A DNA stretch of 5,542 nt. It comes from Loktanella sp. UBA3435 (GTDB lineage: Bacteria; Pseudomonadota; Alphaproteobacteria; Rhodobacterales; Rhodobacteraceae). The position numbers and the translations under genes were made by a program. This document shows positions 1-4,773 of this stretch, in pieces. Within the stretch, counting starts at the first letter, position 1. Every line of letters starts with the position of its first letter. The notes beneath the pieces were generated by a model. The model ran no database searches. It saw only the letters and a program-made list of their open reading frames with translations, and was not told the DNA's origin. The stretch lies in NCBI GenBank assembly GCA_002378665.1, contig DFSO01000081.1, forward strand, positions 2,701 to 8,242, written 5' to 3'.

Positions 1-20
1 AAATCCTACTCCCGCAACCA
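1..20 (+). tRNA. 3' end of a tRNA gene, probably initiator tRNA-fMet (truncated by window edge)
   Basis: The first 20 bases read as tRNA positions 57-76: the end of the T loop (AAAT), the 3' half of the T stem (CCTAC without its first C counted in the loop boundary), the 3' acceptor strand TCCCGCA, discriminator A and an encoded CCA. A at position 72 followed by discriminator A, with the CCCGCAACCA ending, is the pattern of initiator tRNA, whose 1-72 pair is a C-A mismatch. The anticodon lies outside the window, so the isotype is inferred. A hairpin terminator follows at about 49-69. Confidence 0.75.
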
Positions 21-48
21 AAACTAACTAAAAGTTTACACTGCACTA

Positions 49-69
49 GCGTCCCGAGGGGCGCTTCTT
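49..69 (+). terminator. Rho-independent terminator downstream of the left tRNA
   Basis: GCGTCC (49-54) pairs with GGGCGC (59-64) across a CGAG loop, with one G-T pair, and is followed by TTCTT and shortly after by TTTT (73-76). It lies 29 nt after the tRNA CCA end. A competing longer-range dyad, CTAGCGTC (46-53) with GACGCTAG (77-84), encloses the same region, so two alternative folds are possible. The T tract is imperfect, which limits confidence. Confidence 0.55.
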
Positions 70-84
70 GCATTTTGACGCTAG

Positions 85-492
85 AACAAATTGCCGCGTT
101 CGGTGCCGCTTTTTAAAATTCCCTGACGTCCGTCGAATCTGTGATTGAGGGAAAACCCAGTGATAAAGCTTCATCTGATGTGAATATTCCTGCAACAATT
201 ATAGCTTGACTGTTCCCCGCGCTAAGCATTCCTGTGAGGTGTCGGCCATCTTGTTTGGGGGGGGTACTTAGCCCAATCCAAACAGATAAAACGCGCCAGG
301 CTCAGACAAGGCCCTTGATCGTAGGGCCCCCGCGTCTCGAACCACGGGCCTTCAGTATTCGTCTTGTAAATTTATTCGGCAGTAATTTTGTTTGCGACCA
401 CTCACTGATGAAGCAGATAGTGCCTGCGCCATGCACTAATGGCTGTTTTGCGGACAAAGTGACATTTCGCTGCGACAGCATGAATGACCGCT
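85..492. other. Gene-free stretch between the left tRNA and arsR
   Basis: I see no supportable gene here. The longest plus-strand reading frame starts at 234 and runs into the antisense of arsR; its protein resembles no family I know and reads through a tRNA-like antisense segment near 322-352. The stretch contains a run of eight G (257-264), a TATAAT hexamer on the minus strand (203-198) and a partial copy of the arsR operator sequence (about 197-210). It is visibly more AT-rich in its first half than the operon, consistent with non-coding junction DNA. Confidence 0.6.
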
Positions 493-831
493 TTACTGGA
501 TTTCGCCTCTATCAAGCAAAGCCACAATTTCCGAACAGTTCTCAATTTGTCCACCGCAGCAGTCAGCGATCAAGAACTGGACGAGCGCATTCACACTTGA
601 AAGATTTGCCGCGTAGTAGATTTCACGTTGATGGCGTGTCGCAGTCAAGACGCCAGCGCGTTTGAGAATGGCGAGATGGCCTGAAAGTGTCGAGGGTTTC
701 GTGCCCAATTGCCGCGAGATTTCCAAGGCTGGCAATCCCTTTGGACCAACCCTCACGAGCAGCCGAAAGGCTTCCAGACGCGTTGGTTGTGCAAGAGCCG
801 CAAAGGCTTCGATGGCATTGTCTTGTTCCAT
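493..831 (-). CDS. arsR: ArsR/SmtB-family arsenic-responsive transcriptional repressor
   Basis: A 112-residue winged-helix repressor, the normal length for ArsR. The N-terminal helix carries ALAQPTRLEAFRLL (about 12-25), a family hallmark. The helix-turn-helix runs from about 33 to 60, with recognition helix KPSTLSGHLAILKRAG, followed by the wing (REIYYAA, about 69-75). The probable sensor is at the C-terminal helix: Cys91, Cys92 and Cys99 in DCCGGQIENC. This three-cysteine arrangement is like the As(III)/Sb(III) site of Acidithiobacillus-type ArsR and differs from the CVCDLC site in the DNA-binding helix of the E. coli type. Established family behaviour is release of DNA on binding trivalent arsenicals or antimonials. 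It is divergent from the five-gene operon, with an operator-like dyad 19 nt upstream of its start. No clear Shine-Dalgarno precedes the ATG, and a stop codon lies just upstream in frame, fixing the start. Confidence 0.93.
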   Translation of the reverse strand: MEQDNAIEAFAALAQPTRLEAFRLLVRVGPKGLPALEISRQLGTKPSTLSGHLAILKRAGVLTATRHQREIYYAANLSSVNALVQFLIADCCGGQIENCSEIVALLDRGEIQ

Positions 832-836
832 AAATC

Positions 837-866
837 GTTATTGCCCGAATTATCAAAGCTTGACAA
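837..866 (-). promoter_or_regulatory. Candidate arsR promoter
   Basis: On the minus strand TTGTCA (866-861) is a 5/6 match to the -35 consensus, and AATAAC (842-837) lies 18 nt downstream as a 4/6 -10. An alternative -10, GATAAT (854-849), matches 5/6 but has no -35 partner. The first choice places the transcript start at or next to the arsR ATG, compatible with a leaderless message and with the missing Shine-Dalgarno. Confidence 0.3.
850..866. promoter_or_regulatory. Probable ArsR operator
   Basis: TTATCAA (850-856), three bases (AGC), then TTGACAA (860-866): an inverted repeat matching at 6 of 7 arm positions. It lies in the 103-nt gap between arsR and the operon and overlaps the best -35 elements on both strands, as expected if one ArsR dimer site represses both directions. 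An outer TATC/GATA pair (851-854 and 867-870) adds further symmetry. ArsR operators typically contain ATCAA/TTGAT-like half sites; binding itself is inferred. Confidence 0.6.
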
Positions 867-888
867 GATATCCCTCCTGATCTAGCCA
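860..888 (+). promoter_or_regulatory. Candidate promoter for the five-gene operon
   Basis: A perfect -35 hexamer TTGACA sits at 860-865. At 17-nt spacing the -10 position is TAGCCA (883-888), a poor match to TATAAT. The -35 is buried in the putative ArsR operator, which favours the assignment, but the weak -10 leaves the start site uncertain. Confidence 0.4.
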
Positions 889-890
889 AA

Positions 891-906
891 AAACACTTCG
901 GTGTTT
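891..906. promoter_or_regulatory. Perfect hairpin with UUCG tetraloop in the operon leader
   Basis: AAACAC (891-896) and GTGTTT (901-906) are perfectly complementary across TTCG. The loop-closing pair gives C(UUCG)G, the exceptionally stable tetraloop class. It lies between the likely promoter and the first operon gene. On the minus strand the stem is followed by T residues (890-888), so it could also act as a weak terminator against antisense reading. Function unknown. Confidence 0.45.
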
Positions 907-934
907 GCCGAATTGAGTTATGAGAGAAGCTTGG

Positions 935-1954
935 ATGTCGGAAACCTCAATTAAGTCTGAAGTTGATTTTGAAGCAAACGGTAAGCAGTCAGGATTTCTG
1001 CGCCTACCGCACTCTGTTCATCGCTCGGCCTATGGTTGGATTCCGATTCCCATGACTTCCATTAAGAATGGTGAGGGTCCCACGCTCGTCATTATGGCGG
1101 GCAATCACGGGGACGAATACGAAGGCCAGATTGCGATCTCTAACCTCGCCCTCACGTTGGAACCTGGTGATATCCTGGGTCGGTTGATCTTGCTACCTAT
1201 GGTCAATGCACCGGCGGGTGAGGCCGGGTCGCGCACGTCACCTATCGATAACGGGAACCTCAATCGCCTATTTCCCGGCAACGCCAGTGGGTGTCCCACT
1301 GAAATGATCGCCCACTATATCGAAGAGGTCGTAATGCCATTGGCAGACTATTCAGTTGATTTGCATTCAGGCGGCAGCTCGCTTTTCTATCCGCCGACGT
1401 TACTGCGCGGGCAAGGCCATAGTGCCGAAGAAACGGAGGCTTTGATCAGCCTTCAAGAAGCGTTTGATTTGCCTTACGCATGGGTTTTTACCAGTGGCGG
1501 TGGCCGCAACAGCACGGCGCGTACAGCGATGGGAGCCGCCAATCGGAAGGGGGTGATCAACGTCATGGCCGAACTCGGCGGTGGTGGTGAGGTCACGCCT
1601 GATATTCTGAAACGCACCGAACGGGGGCTGCGTCGCATTATGCACAGTCTTGGGATGTTGCCAGACTATGTGCCCGACCAAGCTCAAGGCACGCGCGAGT
1701 TGAATGCTAAGGGGTCGGTTTATGCCTATGCGGCAGGTCTGTTTGAGCCATTGAAATCTATCGGTGAGGATGTCGCCGAGGGCGAGCTTGTCGGTCTGAT
1801 CCATCATCCAGATACACCTGAGGCGGAGCCGGACAGGATTACCTCCCCGTATGCAGGGATCGCACTGTGCAGGCGCGCGATGGCGCAAGTCGTGCGCGGA
1901 GACGCTGTCTATCAAATTGCCTCTGATGCCGAACCGCACAGGGATCAAGAATGA
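935..1954 (+). CDS. M14-family (succinylglutamate desuccinylase/aspartoacylase) N-acyl amino acid deacylase, DoeB/EutE-like
   Basis: A 339-residue zinc carboxypeptidase-fold deacylase. The zinc site is visible as His58 and Glu61 in GNHGDEYEG and His144 in VDLHSGG. DNGNLNRLFPG (105-115) supplies the substrate-binding Asn/Arg stretch, and Glu213 in MAELGGGG is the likely catalytic glutamate. The C-terminal part (from about 265) looks like the beta-sandwich/lipoyl-like domain of this family. Characterised relatives include DoeB/EutE, which deacetylates N2-acetyl-2,4-diaminobutyrate in ectoine breakdown, and aspartoacylase/aminoacylase III. There is no signal peptide, so the enzyme is cytoplasmic. 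I chose ATG 935 because GAGAGA lies at usual distance upstream; ATG 920 in frame would add five residues but has no good Shine-Dalgarno. It is the first gene of the operon and overlaps the next by 4 nt. No ectoine hydrolase (DoeA/EutD) is adjacent, so the true substrate is open and may not be ectoine-derived. Confidence 0.88.
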   Translation: MSETSIKSEVDFEANGKQSGFLRLPHSVHRSAYGWIPIPMTSIKNGEGPTLVIMAGNHGDEYEGQIAISNLALTLEPGDILGRLILLPMVNAPAGEAGSRTSPIDNGNLNRLFPGNASGCPTEMIAHYIEEVVMPLADYSVDLHSGGSSLFYPPTLLRGQGHSAEETEALISLQEAFDLPYAWVFTSGGGRNSTARTAMGAANRKGVINVMAELGGGGEVTPDILKRTERGLRRIMHSLGMLPDYVPDQAQGTRELNAKGSVYAYAAGLFEPLKSIGEDVAEGELVGLIHHPDTPEAEPDRITSPYAGIALCRRAMAQVVRGDAVYQIASDAEPHRDQE

Positions 1955-2925
1955 GTGTGCACCCCGTATCACTTGCCGACATCCGCTCTGCTCAGGTGGC
2001 ACTTGCCGATGTGGTCCTGCGCACGCCTGTGCTTGAGAATCCCGACGTTAATGAAATGCCTGGAGGACGGTTGCTGCTGAAGGCAGAGAACATCCAGCGC
2101 ACCGGTGCATTCAAGATACGCGGCGCGTATTATAGGATCTTGAACCTGACCTCCAAGGAACGCGCTTGCGGAACGGTGAGCTATTCGTCAGGAAATCACG
2201 CCCTTGGTTTGGCACGCGCAGCGCAACTGTTGGGGTCGTCCGCTGTCATCGTCATGCCCAGCGATGTGCCAACCGCAAAGATGAACGCGACCCGTGCCCT
2301 TGGCGCAGAGATTGTCACCTTTGACCGTGACACAGAAAACAGTGCTGATGTGGTGGCTCGTATAAGATCGCAGACTGGTCGCATCGAAGTCCCGCCAAGC
2401 GCCCATGGTCAGGTTCTGGCTGGGGCCGGAACTGCTGCCCTGGAATTATTCGAAGATGCGCCCGTTCTGGACGCAGTCCTGGTGCCATGTGGCGGTGGCG
2501 GCCTGACAGCGGCAACAGCTGTCGTCATGGCCGAAACATCCCCACGAACCCAAGTCTATGCGGCGGAGCCAGCCTTGTTTGATGACACACGTCGCTCGCT
2601 TGTTGCAGGCGAACGCCGCGCCAACCCCGTGGGCCAACGCACGATCTGCGATGCGATCATGACGCCTATGCCAAACGAGGTGACCTTTCCGATCAACCTC
2701 GACCTACTTGCAGGCGGTGTGACTGCCAGCGATGCAGATGTCCGAGACGCGATGCGCTTTGCCTTTGAGCATTTCAAAATCGTGACGGAACCCGGCGCGG
2801 TTGTTGGTCTGGCCGCAGTTTTGAACGGGCAGATCGCAATAAGGAACAGGGCTGTTGCAACCATTATTACTGGCGGCAATGTCGATCTTGCGCAGTTCTC
2901 TGCGCTCACAGGAGGTACAGAATGA
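1951..2925 (+). CDS. PLP-dependent threonine/serine dehydratase-like enzyme, EutB-like
   Basis: A 324-residue fold-type II PLP enzyme of the threonine dehydratase/serine racemase group. Lys55 in RTGAFKIRGAY is the Schiff-base lysine, SSGNHALG (79-86) contacts the cofactor ring and substrate carboxylate, and CGGGGL (180-185) is the phosphate-binding glycine loop. ITGGNVD near the C terminus is the usual closing motif. No ACT regulatory domain is present, so it is the short catabolic type. EutB of hydroxyectoine utilisation is a close kind of relative and typically travels with an EutE-like deacylase, as here. An oddity is LAGAGTAALE (156-165), where the family usually has a GQGT motif. The gene overlaps the deacylase stop (ATGA) and has an AGGGA Shine-Dalgarno at 1940-1944. 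Likely reactions are removal of a beta substituent or amino group to give a keto acid; the substrate is unknown. Confidence 0.87.
   Translation: MSVHPVSLADIRSAQVALADVVLRTPVLENPDVNEMPGGRLLLKAENIQRTGAFKIRGAYYRILNLTSKERACGTVSYSSGNHALGLARAAQLLGSSAVIVMPSDVPTAKMNATRALGAEIVTFDRDTENSADVVARIRSQTGRIEVPPSAHGQVLAGAGTAALELFEDAPVLDAVLVPCGGGGLTAATAVVMAETSPRTQVYAAEPALFDDTRRSLVAGERRANPVGQRTICDAIMTPMPNEVTFPINLDLLAGGVTASDADVRDAMRFAFEHFKIVTEPGAVVGLAAVLNGQIAIRNRAVATIITGGNVDLAQFSALTGGTE
2910..2916 (+). promoter_or_regulatory. Consensus Shine-Dalgarno for aqpS
   Basis: AGGAGGT lies five bases before the ATG, inside the 3' end of the dehydratase gene. It is the only full-consensus site in the operon and settles the aqpS start. 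Confidence 0.8.
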
Positions 2926-3587
2926 CACTTGAACGACGCCTTATGGCAGAATGGCTGGGGACTTTTTCGCTGTTGGCGACCGTCATCGGCTCGGGTATCA
3001 TGGCCGAACGGTTAGCCGACGGAAACGTTGCGATTGCGCTCTTGGGCAATACGATACCGACGGGTGCAATCTTAGTGGTGTTGATTACCATTTTCGGGCC
3101 GATCTCGGGCGCACACTTTAACCCCGCCGTCACACTCAGCTTTGCCATGCGACGCGAAATCACAAAGCGCGACAGTTTACTCTATGTAACTGCCCAAGTC
3201 TTTGGCGGCATCGCAGGTGTGCTTGCAGCCCATGTGATGTTTGAACATGCCTTGCTTGACCCTTCTACCACATCGCGCAGTGGTATTGGCCAATGGACGG
3301 GCGAGTTTGTTGCGACTTTTGGTCTGGTCGGCACTATCCTTGCCTGCATCAAAGTGCGCCCCTCGGCGGTGCCGATGGCTGTTGGGCTCTATATTACCGC
3401 AGCCTACTGGTTCACGTCCTCCACATCATTCGCAAACCCTGCGGTCACGATTGCGCGCGGCTTCTCGAACACGTTTGCAGGGATCGCTCCCATTGATGTT
3501 GCCGCCTTTATAGGTGTGCAGTTGGTCGCTGCTGTTTTGGCGACCTGTTTCTTTGCCTGGCTATTGGATGATGCGCAAAATGGCTGA
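2922..3587 (+). CDS. aqpS: MIP-family aquaglyceroporin, AqpS-like arsenical channel
   Basis: A 221-residue membrane channel with about six hydrophobic helices (roughly 10-30, 38-58, 85-107, 125-143, 148-166, 190-215) and the two half-helices carrying NPA boxes at 67-69 (SGAHFNPAVT) and 172-174 (SFANPAVTIARG). In classical aquaporins and GlpF the second NPA is followed by the aromatic/arginine-filter Arg; here it is Val175. As I recall, AqpS of S. meliloti, which sits in an ars operon and conducts arsenite and methylated arsenicals, also lacks this Arg. The context between arsR and arsH supports the same role: passive movement of neutral arsenicals, normally outward down a gradient. It overlaps the dehydratase stop by 4 nt and has the strongest Shine-Dalgarno of the operon, AGGAGGT at 2910-2916. 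The exact solute is not readable from sequence. Confidence 0.9.
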   Translation: MTLERRLMAEWLGTFSLLATVIGSGIMAERLADGNVAIALLGNTIPTGAILVVLITIFGPISGAHFNPAVTLSFAMRREITKRDSLLYVTAQVFGGIAGVLAAHVMFEHALLDPSTTSRSGIGQWTGEFVATFGLVGTILACIKVRPSAVPMAVGLYITAAYWFTSSTSFANPAVTIARGFSNTFAGIAPIDVAAFIGVQLVAAVLATCFFAWLLDDAQNG

Positions 3588-4773
3588 TCCCTTTGATTTT
3601 GATGAGGTGATAGATCGCCGCGAGGTTCCGGCGCTCAAGGTGCATCGCATGGTGCTTGGTACCGACGGAATGGGCCTGTTTCCGGCAGGTGTTGCGGATA
3701 TGGACTTTCGCGCCCCTAAGCCCATATTGGACGCAATGGCGCAACGACTGGCCCATGGTGTCTTTGGCTATGAGACAATTCCCGATGGCCTCATGCCTGC
3801 GCTCATCGCATGGATGAAACAGCGGCACGCTTGGACTATTCACCCCGATCATATTCTACGTGCGCCCAACGTGCTGAATAGTCTTTCGATGGCAGCCAAT
3901 CTGTTTACCCGGCCGGGCGACGGCATCATTGTCCAACCGCCCGTGTTTTTTGATTTCGCGGATATTATTGCGGAAAACGGACGTCGCATGGTTGAAAACC
4001 CCTTGGTGCTTTCGTCCGGGCGCTATGAGATGAACTTTGATGAGCTGGCAACTTGCGCCGCTGACCCGCGCACCACGATGCTGTTCCTGTGCAATCCGCA
4101 TAATCCAGTGGGCCGTGTCTGGACCAAGGCTGAGCTGACCCAACTGGGTGCGATCTGCAGGCAGAACGGGGTTGTCGTAGTTTCGGATGAAATCCACGCG
4201 GACATTACTTTCCAAAACTTTCCCTACACGCCGTTCGCCAGTATTTCAGACGCTGATGCGCAAAACAGCATCACCTGTCTTTCCCCAGCGAAGAGCTTCA
4301 ACATCGCGGCGTGTTGCGGTGCCTTTACAGTCGTTTCCGATGAGAATCGGCGTAACGCCCTTAAGGCTGAAAATAGTCGTCTGACAGTGAACAAGAACAA
4401 CGCTTTTGCCAGCGTGGCGATGGAGGTCGCCTATAAAGATGGCGGGCCGTGGTTGGACGCGGCCATCGCTTATATCGAGGGGAACCTGTCCTTGGTGCGC
4501 GCGCGTCTGTCTGACATCCCTGAGGCCTCTTTGATTGAACCTGAAGGCACATTTTTGATTTGGCTAGACTTTCGCCAGTTAGGCCTGTCGCCAAGCGAGC
4601 TGACCGAGTTCCTGCGATGCGAGGCCGGATGGGCGATCACCCGCGGCATCGCTTTTGGCGACAGCGGCGCCGGGTTCGGGCGACTGAACATCGCATGCCC
4701 TCGCGCCCGATTGGAAAGAGCGCTGGACCGCCTTGTTCAAGCAATTTCAAAAACAAGAGACACAGCACAATGA
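3580..4773 (+). CDS. MalY/PatB-family PLP-dependent C-S lyase (cystathionine beta-lyase-like) / class I-II aminotransferase
   Basis: A 397-residue fold-type I PLP enzyme of standard MalY/PatB length. FDFDEVIDRR (5-14) and VADMDF (38-43) are family N-terminal signatures. FGYETIPDG (62-70), NPHNPVGRVW (172-181), DEIHADI (203-209, with Asp203 for the pyridine nitrogen), Lys238 in SPAKSFN (Schiff base) and RLNIACPR (368-375, Arg368 for the substrate carboxylate) complete the active site. Family members cleave cystathionine or cysteine S-conjugates to thiol, pyruvate and ammonia. The usual SKTFNLAGL-like stretch is altered here to AKSFNIAACC, giving adjacent Cys245-Cys246 beside the cofactor lysine. 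The ATG at 3580 fits the family N terminus and overlaps aqpS by 8 nt; upstream in-frame ATGs (3514, 3568, 3571) would add residues read from the aqpS 3' end. Its insertion between aqpS and arsH suggests a role in the arsenic response. Substrate unknown. Confidence 0.88.
   Translation: MADPFDFDEVIDRREVPALKVHRMVLGTDGMGLFPAGVADMDFRAPKPILDAMAQRLAHGVFGYETIPDGLMPALIAWMKQRHAWTIHPDHILRAPNVLNSLSMAANLFTRPGDGIIVQPPVFFDFADIIAENGRRMVENPLVLSSGRYEMNFDELATCAADPRTTMLFLCNPHNPVGRVWTKAELTQLGAICRQNGVVVVSDEIHADITFQNFPYTPFASISDADAQNSITCLSPAKSFNIAACCGAFTVVSDENRRNALKAENSRLTVNKNNAFASVAMEVAYKDGGPWLDAAIAYIEGNLSLVRARLSDIPEASLIEPEGTFLIWLDFRQLGLSPSELTEFLRCEAGWAITRGIAFGDSGAGFGRLNIACPRARLERALDRLVQAISKTRDTAQ

Noticed and set aside
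46..174. 42-residue minus-strand basic ORF (ATG at 174) with TATAAT at 203-198
   Set aside because: It ends inside the tRNA terminator hairpin, has a poorly spaced Shine-Dalgarno and no good -35, and its Lys/Arg-rich composition resembles no known small protein.
310..328. GGCCC/GGGCC hairpin
   Set aside because: Only a 5-bp stem with a 9-nt loop and no T tract; several GGGCC motifs nearby give competing pairings, so no function is supported.
322..352. tRNA-like T-loop segment on the minus strand (GTGGTTCGAGACGCGG)
   Set aside because: The TTCGA loop is right, but only the two end pairs of the T stem form, and no anticodon arm, D arm or CCA end can be found. At most a decayed remnant or chance.
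234..665. 143-residue plus-strand reading frame
   Set aside because: It overlaps arsR on the opposite strand, has no recognisable domain or Shine-Dalgarno, and includes a GPPRLEP-like segment typical of reading across an antisense tRNA-like sequence.
920..934. Upstream ATG for the deacylase
   Set aside because: In frame and possible, but no Shine-Dalgarno precedes it, whereas GAGAGA precedes the ATG at 935.
935..2925. A true ectoine-degradation cluster
   Set aside because: The DoeB/EutE-like and EutB-like genes are present, but ectoine hydrolase, the EutC-like cyclodeaminase, the diaminobutyrate aminotransferase, the ectoine transporter and the EnuR/AsnC-type regulators are absent, and the regulator here is ArsR.
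4560..4769. N-terminal extension of the arsH reading frame upstream of 4770
   Set aside because: The extra 70 residues are an out-of-frame reading of the lyase gene, while ArsH family length and the ATGA overlap fit a start at 4770.
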